From positions 1 to 9,424 of the forward strand of contig JAICUS010000201.1 of the NCBI GenBank assembly GCA_025935735.1: a stretch of DNA of 9,424 nucleotides. The letters run 5' to 3'. A model generated the notes under the pieces. That model ran no database searches and had not been told where the DNA came from. It saw only the letters and a program-made list of their open reading frames with translations. Below, one piece after another: positions 1-6,363 of the stretch (its first letter is position 1; each line of letters opens with the position of its first letter). The position numbers were made by a program, and so were the translations under genes. Source of the DNA: Solirubrobacteraceae bacterium. GTDB taxonomy: Bacteria > Actinomycetota > Thermoleophilia > Solirubrobacterales > Solirubrobacteraceae.

Positions 1-79
1 GACCCGCCCGGGCGAAGATGGCGGCGTGGTGGTACGGCGCGCCGCCGGCGCCATAGAGGGCGATACGGGCTCTAGGCAT
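1..79 (-). CDS. 5' end of an unidentified gene coupled to the transporter operon (partial)
   Basis: Only the first 26 codons are in the window; the gene continues beyond base 1. The start ATG (79-77) overlaps the last codons of the upstream ATPase gene by 8 bases. A strong ribosome binding site, AAGGAG at 92-87, lies 7 bases upstream, so the start is well supported and translation is coupled to the transporter. The visible peptide begins MPRARIALYGAGGAPYHHAA and looks like a first beta strand followed by a glycine-rich turn and a helix. That start resembles class I glutamine-amidotransferase-like or BPL_N-type proteins. A Rossmann-type nucleotide-binding start (GAGG) is an alternative. Too little is visible to decide. 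Its place at the end of an uptake operon suggests it acts on the imported compound, which is inference. Confidence 0.7.
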   Translation of the reverse strand, partial: MPRARIALYGAGGAPYHHAAIFARAG

Positions 80-1073
80 GGACGCTCTCCTTGGGTGCGG
101 TCACGTGGCAGGCGGCGATGTGGCCGCCGCCGTGGTCGTACGCCGGCGGCGCCACCTCGGCGCAGACGGGCTGCGCGAGCGGGCAGCGCGGGTGGAACGC
201 GCAGCCGCGCGGCGGGTCGATGGGGGTGGGGATCTCGCCCGCGAGCTGCACGGGCCGGTGCTCGGCCAGCGGGTCCGCGGGCGGGACGGCCGCCAGCAGC
301 GCCCGCGTGTACGGGTGCTGCGGCTGGTTGTAGACCCGGTCGGCGGGGCCCTGCTCGACGATCCGCCCGAGGTACATGACCGCCACGCGGTCGCTCACCT
401 CGCGCACCACGCCGAGGTCGTGCGAGATGAACAGGTAGGCCACGCCGGTGCTCTGCTGGAGGTCGGCCAGCAGCTCGACGATCTGCCCCTGGACGGAGAC
501 GTCGAGCGCGCTCACCGGCTCGTCGGCCACGATCAGCCTGGGCCCGAGCGCGAGCGCGGCGGCGATGCCCACGCGCTGGCGCAGGCCCCCGCTCAGCTCG
601 TGCGGGAGCATCCGGGCGCGCCGCGAGGTGAGCGCCACGCGGTCCATCAGCTCCGCCACTCGGGCCCGCCGATCGGCCGGCGTGCCCACGCCATGGATGT
701 CCAGCGGCTCGCGGATGATGTCCTCCACCCGCTGGCGGGGATCCAGGGAGGCGTACGGGTCCTGGAAGATCACCTGGATCTCCCGGCGCAGCTGGAACCA
801 GCGGGCTCGCGATGCCCCCGCCACGTCCTCGCCCGCGAAGCGGATCTCTCCGGCCGTGGGCCGCAGCAGGCCGAGCATCAGCCGGCCGAGCGTCGACTTG
901 CCCGAGCCGGACTCGCCGACCACGCCGACGGTCGTGCCGGCCTCCACCATCAGCGACACGTCGGCCACGGCGTGCACGGCGCGGCGGGGCGACCGGGTCG
1001 CCCGCTCACCCATCCGGCGGCGCAGCGGGAAGTCCTTGACGACGTGGCGGACCTCCATCAGCGTCGCGCTCAT
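72..1073 (-). CDS. Peptide ABC transporter ATPase, DppF/OppF type
   Basis: One of two nucleotide-binding subunits that power the peptide-type importer from the cytoplasmic face. The 333-residue protein has all ABC motifs: Walker A GESGSGKS at 53-60, Q-loop Gln104, signature LSGGLRQR at 160-167, Walker B LIVADEP at 180-186 with catalytic Glu185, and H-loop His218. After the HPYTRALL segment it carries the oligopeptide-transporter C-terminal extension with Cys291, Cys297, Cys304 and Cys322. Such a Cys set binds a 4Fe-4S cluster in characterised Dpp ATPases; that the cluster is present here is inferred. The signature has Leu where Gln is usual (LSGGQ), a minor variant. The reading frame is open for 41 more codons upstream, but the start at 1073 is preferred: it gives an ATGA overlap with the preceding ATPase gene, and the extra upstream residues are Arg/Ala-rich and unlike the family. 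Full length for DppF. Confidence 0.95.
   Translation of the reverse strand: MSATLMEVRHVVKDFPLRRRMGERATRSPRRAVHAVADVSLMVEAGTTVGVVGESGSGKSTLGRLMLGLLRPTAGEIRFAGEDVAGASRARWFQLRREIQVIFQDPYASLDPRQRVEDIIREPLDIHGVGTPADRRARVAELMDRVALTSRRARMLPHELSGGLRQRVGIAAALALGPRLIVADEPVSALDVSVQGQIVELLADLQQSTGVAYLFISHDLGVVREVSDRVAVMYLGRIVEQGPADRVYNQPQHPYTRALLAAVPPADPLAEHRPVQLAGEIPTPIDPPRGCAFHPRCPLAQPVCAEVAPPAYDHGGGHIAACHVTAPKESVHA
87..92 (-). promoter_or_regulatory. Ribosome binding site of the leftmost gene
   Basis: AAGGAG on the minus strand, 7 bases before the ATG at 79. It lies inside the 3' end of the DppF-like gene. It is the best Shine-Dalgarno match of the leftward operon and fixes the start of the partial gene. 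Confidence 0.75.
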
Positions 1074-1855
1074 GCCGCCACCGTCCGCCGGCCGGGCAGG
1101 GCGTCGAGGAGCTTGCGGGTGTAGGCGTGCTGCGGACGCGCGAACAGCTGCCGCACCGGCGCCTGCTCGACGATCTCGCCGTCGTACATCACGCACACGC
1201 GCGAGGCGAGCTGCGCCACCACGCCGAGGTCGTGGCTGATGAGCACCACCGCGCCGGCGTGCTCGGCGATGAGCACGCGCAGCAGACGCAGGATCTGCGC
1301 CTGGACGGTGACGTCGAGCGCCGAGGTCGGCTCGTCGGCGATGAGCAGCGCCGGTTCGAGCGCCAGCGCGATGGCGATCGCCACCCGCTGGTTCATGCCG
1401 CCCGACAGCTCGTGCGGATACGCCCGCATGCGCTCCTCCGCGGCCGGGATGCCGACGGCCCTCAGCCGCTCGACGGCCAGCATCCGCGCCGCTCGCTTCG
1501 GCAGGCGCCCATGCGCGCGGAACACCTCGACGAGCTGGTCGCCGATCGTGTAGCTCGGATCGAGCGCCGTGCTCGGGTTCTGGAACACGGCGGCGATCTC
1601 GGACCCTCGCAGCGCACGCAGATCGCGCGACGACAGCGCCCGCAGGTCGCGCCCCTGGAAGCGCACGTCGCCCGTCACGTGCGCGGTGGGCGGCAACAGC
1701 CCGAGGACGGTCGTGCCCAGCGTGGTCTTGCCGGAGCCCGACTCGCCGACGATGCCGAGCACGTCGCCGCGCTCGACCGCGAGCGTGACGCCGCGCACCG
1801 CCGCCTGGTCGCCGTAGCGGACCGAGAGATCGCGGATCTCGAGCAGCGGCGTCAT
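1070..1855 (-). CDS. Peptide ABC transporter ATPase, DppD/NikD type, short form
   Basis: Second ATPase of the importer, expected to pair with the DppF-type subunit. The 261-residue protein shows Walker A GESGSGKT at 37-44, Q-loop Gln92, signature LSGGMNQR at 150-157, Walker B LLIADEP at 170-176 with Glu175, and H-loop His208, so it should be active. It stops soon after HAYTRKLLDALPG. It therefore lacks the roughly 60-70-residue C-terminal extension with the Cys cluster found in most DppD/OppD proteins, and its length is closer to NikD. The start at 1855 overlaps the permease stop by 4 bases (ATGA). An in-frame ATG 11 codons earlier (1888) lies inside the permease gene and adds an atypical leader, so it was not chosen. 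Substrate cannot be told from the ATPase. Confidence 0.94.
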   Translation of the reverse strand: MTPLLEIRDLSVRYGDQAAVRGVTLAVERGDVLGIVGESGSGKTTLGTTVLGLLPPTAHVTGDVRFQGRDLRALSSRDLRALRGSEIAAVFQNPSTALDPSYTIGDQLVEVFRAHGRLPKRAARMLAVERLRAVGIPAAEERMRAYPHELSGGMNQRVAIAIALALEPALLIADEPTSALDVTVQAQILRLLRVLIAEHAGAVVLISHDLGVVAQLASRVCVMYDGEIVEQAPVRQLFARPQHAYTRKLLDALPGRRTVAA

Positions 1856-2730
1856 CGCAGCCTCGCCCGGCCGCGCGGGTCCAGCCACGCGTGCAGGCCG
1901 TCCCCGATCAGGTTGAACGTCAGCACGAGCACGGCGATCGCCGCGCCCGGCACGGCCACGATCCAGGCGTCGGTGGCCATGAAGTCCCGGCCCTCGGACA
2001 GCATCACGCCGAGCGACGCCGTCGGCGGCTTGATGCCGATGCCGACGAAGCTGAGTGCCGCCTCGAGCAGCACGGCGATGCCGAACAGGATCGACGCCTG
2101 CACGATCACGGGACCGATGCTGTTGGGCAGCACGTGCCGCAGCACGATCCGCCGGCCCGACGCGCCGCGGGCCCGCGCCGCCTCGACATAGAGCTCCTGC
2201 GCGGTCTCCAGCGTCGACGCACGCATGACGCGCGCGAGGATCGGGACGTACACGACGCCGATCGCCAGGATCAGCACGCTGAGGCCGCTGCCGAAGATCG
2301 CCATGACGGTGATGGCCAGCAGCACGGCCGGGAACGCCATCAGCACGTCGAGCGGCCGCATCACGACGTTGTCCGCGACGCCGCCGGCGTAACCGGCGAA
2401 GAGCCCGAGCGGCACGCCGAGAGCCAGCCCGACGAGCACGGAGCCGACGGCCGCGGCGAGCGAGATGCGGTACCCCTCGGCCATGCGCACGAACTGGTCG
2501 CGCCCGAAGTTGTCCGCACCGAGCCAGTGAGCGCCGCTCGGGCCGTTGAGCGCATCCGAGGCCGTGATCTGGTCGGCGCTGTAGCGCGACAGCAGCGGCC
2601 CGAAGATGGCCAGCAGCACGATCAGCGCCAGCAGCACGAACCCCGCACGGAGACGCCCGTTGAGGCGCGGCCGCCGGCGTTCGGCCGCCGGCGCCGCCAC
2701 CGGCTCGACGTCGGAGATCAACGTGGTCAT
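1852..2730 (-). CDS. Peptide ABC transporter permease, DppC/OppC type
   Basis: Membrane subunit forming half of the translocation channel. The 292-residue length and domain order are typical of DppC. A basic cytoplasmic N-terminus is followed by the first membrane segment (about 30-50), then the periplasmic-side stretch with HWLGADNFGRDQFVRMAEG (69-87), which is characteristic of DppC/OppC. Further hydrophobic segments lie at about 94-115, 130-148, 150-168, 205-227 and 256-277. The EAA loop that docks on the ATPases is at 183-202 (EAARARGASG... LP). The ATG at 2730 overlaps the stop of the upstream DppB-type gene as ATGA, and its own stop overlaps the next ATPase the same way, so the subunits should be made in step. 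Nothing is missing. Confidence 0.95.
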   Translation of the reverse strand: MTTLISDVEPVAAPAAERRRPRLNGRLRAGFVLLALIVLLAIFGPLLSRYSADQITASDALNGPSGAHWLGADNFGRDQFVRMAEGYRISLAAAVGSVLVGLALGVPLGLFAGYAGGVADNVVMRPLDVLMAFPAVLLAITVMAIFGSGLSVLILAIGVVYVPILARVMRASTLETAQELYVEAARARGASGRRIVLRHVLPNSIGPVIVQASILFGIAVLLEAALSFVGIGIKPPTASLGVMLSEGRDFMATDAWIVAVPGAAIAVLVLTFNLIGDGLHAWLDPRGRARLR

Positions 2731-3677
2731 GCGCCGGTCACCCGGAGCCTGGGGTTCAGCACCGCGTAGAGCACGTCGGCCAGCAGATTGACGGCGATGA
2801 ACATCACGCCGATCACGAGCACCGCCGCCTGCACCACCGGGTAGTCGCGCTGCAGCACGGCGTCGAGCACGAGGCGCCCGACGCCGGGCAGCGAGAACAC
2901 CTGCTCGACGACGATCGCGCCGCCCAGCAGGTACCCCGCCTGCATGCCCACCACCGTGGCGATCGGGATCGCCGCATTGCGCAGGCCGTGCTTGAGGACC
3001 ACCGTGCGCTCGGGCACGCCCTTCGCCCGGCAGAAGCGGATGTAGTCGCGGCTGAGCACGTCGAGCATCGCCGCGCGCGTGACCCGGATGAGCACGGCGG
3101 CGAATCCCGCGCCCAGTGCGCAGGCCGGCAGCACGAGGTGGCGCAGGTTTTCCAGCGGGTCTTGTGAGAGCGGCACCCAGCCCGAGGACGGCAGCGCGCC
3201 CAGGCCGAGCGAGAACAGCAGGATCAGCATGATCCCGAGCCAGAAGTCCGGTATCGAGATCCCGGCCATGCTCAGCGCCTGCGCGCCGGCGTCGGCCGTG
3301 CGGCCCTGGCGCACGGCGGCGAGCACGCCGAGCGGCACGCCGGTGAGCACGGCGATCAGCAGGGCACCGATCGCCAGCTCGATGGTCACCGGCAACCGCT
3401 GGCCCAGCAACATGCCGATCGACGCGTTGCTCGAGTAGTCCGTGCCGAAGTCACCACGGAGCAGGTGCCCCATCCAGATGAAGTACTGCGCGACCAGCGG
3501 CTTGTCGAGGCCCAGCTCGCTGTGCACGCGCGCGACCAGCGAGGGCGTCTGGTTGAGCCCCAGGATCGCCGAGGCCGGGTCGCCCGGCACGAGGTGCACG
3601 ATCAGGAACACCAGCACCGACATGCCGAAGAGCATCGGTACGGCGAGCGCGAGCCGGCGTCCTACGACTTGCGCCAC
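2727..3677 (-). CDS. Peptide ABC transporter permease, DppB/OppB type
   Basis: Membrane subunit that partners the DppC-type permease. From the GTG at 3677 the protein has 316 residues. It opens with the family pattern of a short basic start, a first membrane segment and VHLVPGDPA (27-35). Later hydrophobic segments lie at about 100-122, 143-162, 182-203, 238-259 and 281-306, and the EAA-type loop is at about 212-238 (RAKG...LRNAAIP). The open frame runs far upstream, but there it lies antiparallel to nothing family-like and only repeats the binding-protein gene in a shifted frame. The GTG gives the expected N-terminus and follows GGAGGA at 3686-3681 with short spacing. It overlaps the end of the binding-protein gene by 16 bases. 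The next in-frame ATG would cut the first membrane segment. Cys216 in the EAA loop, where Ala is common, is a minor oddity. Confidence 0.93.
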   Translation of the reverse strand: MAQVVGRRLALAVPMLFGMSVLVFLIVHLVPGDPASAILGLNQTPSLVARVHSELGLDKPLVAQYFIWMGHLLRGDFGTDYSSNASIGMLLGQRLPVTIELAIGALLIAVLTGVPLGVLAAVRQGRTADAGAQALSMAGISIPDFWLGIMLILLFSLGLGALPSSGWVPLSQDPLENLRHLVLPACALGAGFAAVLIRVTRAAMLDVLSRDYIRFCRAKGVPERTVVLKHGLRNAAIPIATVVGMQAGYLLGGAIVVEQVFSLPGVGRLVLDAVLQRDYPVVQAAVLVIGVMFIAVNLLADVLYAVLNPRLRVTGA

Positions 3678-5251
3678 ATCTCCTCCGCGCGGATCTCGAG
3701 GGTCGGCAGCGGGGTGGGGCCGTGGAACGACGGCTTGGTCCAGTACCGCTGGATCTCGTTGGTCAGGAACAGGATCGGCGCCTCCTGCTGGATCCGGCGC
3801 ACGAGCTCCGGGTACACCTGCTTGCGCGTCGCCTGGTCGGCCTCGTACGTGAACTTGTCGATCAGCGCGTCGGTCTGCTTGTTCGAGTAGCCCGGGAAGT
3901 TGAACGAGCCGCCCGTCCGCGTGACCGTGCCGTAGATGAACGACGGGTCGAACGTCGCGCTGAAGTACGTGCTCGTCATGTCGTACTTCTTGGTGGCCAG
4001 CTGCTGGAACCACTGCGCGGGCTCGTAGCGCTGGATATTGAGGTCGATGCCGATCTTCTTGAGCTGGGCCTGGATGACCGCGGCCTCGCGCATCTGCGTG
4101 CCCACCTGGGGCTGGCCGGCGAAGTCGACCTTGAGCCGGCCCTTGATGCCGGCCTCGCGCAGAAGCGCCATCGCCTTGTCCGGATTCGGGGCGCCCTGAT
4201 AGGCGTCGACGCCCGTGTACCACGGGCTCGGCTTGGCCGTCGCCTCCGTGGCCGGCACCGCCGTGCCGTACCAGACGAGGTTGATGATCTCCTCGCGGTC
4301 CAGGGCCCAGGCGACCGCTTGGCGCACCCGCACGTCGTTGAACGGCGGCTTGGTGCAGTTGAAGAGCAGCAGGTCCGGGTTGTACGGCCGGCCCGGCGAG
4401 TTCGACACATCGCCGGACTGCTCGAGTTCCGTCACGCGCTGCGGCGGGACGCGCTGGATCCAGTCCAGCTCACCCGTCTGCAGGCCGGTCAGGCGGACGC
4501 TGTCGTCGCCGATCGCCTTGAAGACCACCTGGTCGAGGTACGGCTTGCCCGGCTTGAAGTACTTGTCCCACTTCTGCAGCGTGACGTGGTCATCCTGGAC
4601 CCACTCGGCCAGCTTGTAGGGGCCGCAGCCCACGGGATGCAGCTTCGGGTCGGCGGCCTTGACCGCCTTCTCGTTCATGATCGAGACGAGGCCGGCCAGC
4701 AGCGGCTCGAGCGCACCGTAGGGCGCCTTGAGGTGCATGCGCAGCTTGTGCTTGCCCAGCACCTCGACGGTCTTGATGGCCGCGGTGAACGAGCCGAGCG
4801 GGTGGGTCTTGAAGCGGTTGAGCGTAAAGGCCACGTCGGCCGCGGTGAACGGCTCGCCGTTGTGCCAGACCGCGTTGTCCACCAGCTCGAACGTCCAGGT
4901 CTTCGGGTCCTCTTGCGTCCAGCTCGACGCCAGCCCCGGGTCATACTTGAACTGGTCGTCGATGTAGATCAGCGACGCGTAGATGTTCTGGTAGACCTGG
5001 ATCGACGAGTACAGCTGCCCGTCCGCCGCGTCGAGGTTGACGGGCTTGTCCACCGTCGCGATCACCGCGCGGCCGCCGGTCATCGGCTTGCCGGCTGTCG
5101 CGCTCGCCGCGGTGCCGGTGCCGGTGCCGCTGCCGGCGCCGGCGCCATTGCCGCAGGCGGCCAGCAGCGAGCTGAGCCCGCCCGTGGCGCCCAGCGCACT
5201 CAACGCGCTCGCGCGGCGCAGGAACGCCCTGCGGTCGATGTCACCAGCCAT
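3662..5251 (-). CDS. Peptide-type ABC transporter substrate-binding lipoprotein (SBP family 5), Tat signal
   Basis: Captures the solute outside the membrane and hands it to the permeases. The 529-residue protein starts with a twin-arginine-type signal (DRRAFLRR, 6-13), a hydrophobic stretch and a lipobox ending LLAAC, with Cys33 the predicted lipid-anchored residue. A Gly/Ala/Ser/Thr-rich linker (34-54) follows. The body has family 5 landmarks: WTFELVDNAVWHNGEPFTAADV around 118-139, GCGPYKLAEW near 208-217, GKPYLDQVVF near 235-245 and FNDVRVRQAVAWALDREEI near 308-326. This family binds peptides, nickel, sugars or opines; peptides are the default guess here. The start at 5251 follows GGGGTGAT, whose GGTGAT part ends 8 bases upstream. 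Only 21 bases separate it from the regulator gene, so the two are probably co-transcribed. Export by Tat implies folding before secretion. Confidence 0.94.
   Translation of the reverse strand: MAGDIDRRAFLRRASALSALGATGGLSSLLAACGNGAGAGSGTGTGTAASATAGKPMTGGRAVIATVDKPVNLDAADGQLYSSIQVYQNIYASLIYIDDQFKYDPGLASSWTQEDPKTWTFELVDNAVWHNGEPFTAADVAFTLNRFKTHPLGSFTAAIKTVEVLGKHKLRMHLKAPYGALEPLLAGLVSIMNEKAVKAADPKLHPVGCGPYKLAEWVQDDHVTLQKWDKYFKPGKPYLDQVVFKAIGDDSVRLTGLQTGELDWIQRVPPQRVTELEQSGDVSNSPGRPYNPDLLLFNCTKPPFNDVRVRQAVAWALDREEIINLVWYGTAVPATEATAKPSPWYTGVDAYQGAPNPDKAMALLREAGIKGRLKVDFAGQPQVGTQMREAAVIQAQLKKIGIDLNIQRYEPAQWFQQLATKKYDMTSTYFSATFDPSFIYGTVTRTGGSFNFPGYSNKQTDALIDKFTYEADQATRKQVYPELVRRIQQEAPILFLTNEIQRYWTKPSFHGPTPLPTLEIRAEEMWRKS
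3681..3686 (-). promoter_or_regulatory. Ribosome binding site deciding the GTG start of the DppB-type gene
   Basis: GGAGGA on the minus strand, inside the last codons of the binding-protein gene, 3-4 bases before the GTG at 3677. The spacing is short but the match is strong, and no other in-frame start nearby yields a complete first membrane segment. Confidence 0.6.
5111..5146 (-). repeat. Hexamer tandem repeat encoding the lipoprotein linker
   Basis: Six imperfect copies of a 6-base unit on the plus strand: GGTGCC three times, GCTGCC once, GGCGCC twice. They encode alternating Gly-Ala, Gly-Ser and Gly-Thr at residues 36-47, just after the lipid-anchored Cys33. It acts as a flexible tether, and slippage in steps of 6 bases would change its length without shifting the frame. 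Confidence 0.8.
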
Positions 5252-5272
5252 GGTCTGTCATCACCCCTTGGT

Positions 5273-6292
5273 TCACCAGCTCTCCTCCCCTTGGTCCTGC
5301 TCGACCGGCGCGACCTCGCCCCAGAAGCCGGGGCTCGACTCCATGTAGGCGCGCTTGACCGTCACCAGCTCGTGCGCGACGACCGTGCTCTGGATGCCGC
5401 GCAGCTGGCCGAGGATCTCCGTCGAGAACTCGTAGAGGTCATCGGGCGAGCGCAGGATCACCTCGCACACCAGGTCGCTGAAGCCGCTCGTGGCGGCGAG
5501 GTAGCGGACCTCGCGGCGGGCGGCCAGCGCGGTGGCGATCGTCTCCAGCTCGCCGAGGTTGACCCGGAGCAGGACGAGCACCTCGATCTCGAACCCGAGC
5601 GCGCGCGGGTCGACGAGCGTGGCGAAGAACACCGAGCCGTTGTCCACGAGCGCGGTCACGCGCCGCCGGACGAGCGACTCGCTGATCCCGAACGCCTGCG
5701 CGAGGTCCGCGTAGCTGCGCCGGCCGTCCTCGCCCAGGAGCTGAATCAGCTGGAGGTCGGTCTCGTCCAGTACGGGCGCCGCGGCCGGCGGTGGGCCCTG
5801 CGGGCGCAACTCGCCCCCGAAGCTGGCGGCGATCCCATGGTCGTCCAGCAGCTCGCGGCTCCAGTCGTACGACGTCTTGAACGTGCGCAGGACGGAGTCC
5901 GTCGTCGTCGCGGTGATGCCCTCGATCTCGGCGAGCTCGTCGACCAGCACGCGGGCGAGCTGGCGCCGCGACGGCACGATCAGCTCCAAGACGATGTCGA
6001 ACGTGCTCGTCACGATGGCCAGGAACCGCACGTCCGGTCGCCGGGCGAGCCGGGCGGCGACGCGCTTGGCCGCGCCCGCCTCGCAGGTCAGCTGGACGAG
6101 CACGGGGAAGCCCAGCCTCAGCCGTGCGGGGTCCGGCTGGCCGGTGACCCGGACGAGCCCCGAATCCAGCAGCTGCCGGCCACGGCGCGCCACGGTCGAC
6201 TCGGAGGCCTCGACGACCCGGGCGACCTCGCGCCACGTCGCCCGCCCATGCAGCTGCAGCGCGGCAGCTATCTGCCGATCTAGTGCATCCAC
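5273..6292 (-). CDS. Double-length Lrp/AsnC family transcriptional regulator
   Basis: Predicted DNA-binding regulator sensing an amino acid or related small molecule. Unlike the usual 150-residue Lrp, this 339-residue protein holds two full Lrp modules in tandem. The first has an HTH at about 3-48 (MDALDRQIAA...ESTVARR) and a ligand-binding RAM/AsnC domain at about 62-138. After a Pro/Ala-rich linker near 160-175 comes a second HTH at about 175-220 (LDETDLQLIQLL...ESLVRRR) and a second RAM domain at about 235-316. Two starts are possible. A TTG at 6334 adds 14 residues unlike the family and covers the inverted repeat. The GTG at 6292 gives the standard Lrp N-terminus and is preferred. No Shine-Dalgarno precedes it, so the mRNA may be leaderless. 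It heads the transporter operon and is divergent from the hydrolase cluster, the usual position for a local regulator; targets are inferred. Confidence 0.92.
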   Translation of the reverse strand: MDALDRQIAAALQLHGRATWREVARVVEASESTVARRGRQLLDSGLVRVTGQPDPARLRLGFPVLVQLTCEAGAAKRVAARLARRPDVRFLAIVTSTFDIVLELIVPSRRQLARVLVDELAEIEGITATTTDSVLRTFKTSYDWSRELLDDHGIAASFGGELRPQGPPPAAAPVLDETDLQLIQLLGEDGRRSYADLAQAFGISESLVRRRVTALVDNGSVFFATLVDPRALGFEIEVLVLLRVNLGELETIATALAARREVRYLAATSGFSDLVCEVILRSPDDLYEFSTEILGQLRGIQSTVVAHELVTVKRAYMESSPGFWGEVAPVEQDQGEESW

Positions 6293-6298
6293 GCCGCA

Positions 6299-6327
6299 AG
6301 CGTTGCAGAGATCCGGCGAATCTGCAA
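6299..6327 (-). promoter_or_regulatory. Possible promoter of the regulator/transporter operon
   Basis: On the minus strand TTGCAG (6327-6322) is followed after 17 bases by AACGCT (6304-6299), a weak fit to the A...T pattern of a -10 box. The -10 candidate ends 6 bases before the GTG at 6292, the geometry of leaderless transcripts, which agrees with the missing ribosome binding site. The match is weak and unverified. Confidence 0.25.
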
Positions 6328-6328
6328 C
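6302..6328. promoter_or_regulatory. Inverted repeat in the divergent control region, probable operator
   Basis: A perfect 8-base inverted repeat, GTTGCAGA (6302-6309) and TCTGCAAC (6321-6328), separated by 11 bases so the half-sites are 19 bases apart, about two helical turns. It sits between the divergent starts at 6292 and 6364. This is the spacing expected for a dimeric or higher-order regulator, and the neighbouring double Lrp protein is the obvious candidate. A transcript hairpin is less likely, because with 11 bases in the loop and no U tract it does not look like a terminator. Confidence 0.6.
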
Positions 6329-6331
6329 AGT
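6303..6331 (+). promoter_or_regulatory. Possible promoter of the hydrolase cluster
   Basis: On the plus strand TTGCAG (6303-6308) is followed after 17 bases by AACAGT (6326-6331), which matches three of six positions of the usual -10 box. It would start transcription near 6338, ahead of the ribosome binding site at 6349. It overlaps the mirror-image candidate on the other strand, because the TTGCAG box is part of both arms of the inverted repeat. Confidence 0.25.
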
Positions 6332-6348
6332 CAATGGCGAAATCCGTC

Positions 6349-6354
6349 AAGGAG
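6349..6354 (+). promoter_or_regulatory. Ribosome binding site of the M28-like gene
   Basis: AAGGAG, 9 bases before the ATG at 6364. It argues against the other in-frame starts: GTG 6283 and ATG 6334 lie upstream of it, and GTG 6358 is only 3 bases away. Confidence 0.75.
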
Positions 6355-6363
6355 AACGTGGAG

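Noticed and set aside
3678..4223. Upstream extension of the DppB-type reading frame
   Set aside because: It only repeats the binding-protein gene in a shifted frame, with Arg/Pro/Gly-rich nonsense; the family N-terminus begins at the GTG at 3677.
5252..5272. Possible terminator or separate promoter between regulator and binding-protein genes
   Set aside because: Only 21 bases, with a ribosome binding site and no hairpin with a T tract.
3722..6283. 853-codon open frame on the plus strand, opposite the binding protein and regulator
   Set aside because: It is antisense to two well-recognised genes, is dominated by Arg, Leu, Val, Asp and His as expected from the reverse frame of GC-rich genes, and shows no domain.
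6302..6328. Reading the inverted repeat as a terminator hairpin or riboswitch stem
   Set aside because: An 8-base stem with an 11-base loop, no T tract on either side, and a location between divergent starts favour an operator.
6293..6334. TTG start for the Lrp-type gene
   Set aside because: It would add 14 residues unlike the family and make the palindrome coding; the GTG at 6292 gives a canonical Lrp start.
6329..6334. TTGACT on the minus strand as a -35 box
   Set aside because: Good hexamer, but 16 to 19 bases downstream there is nothing resembling a -10 box, so the TTGCAG/AACGCT pair was preferred, itself only weakly.
6283..6363. Earlier starts for the M28-like gene (GTG 6283, ATG 6334, GTG 6358)
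   Set aside because: The first two would translate across the inverted repeat or lack a ribosome binding site, and GTG 6358 is too close to AAGGAG; ATG 6364 has the right spacing.
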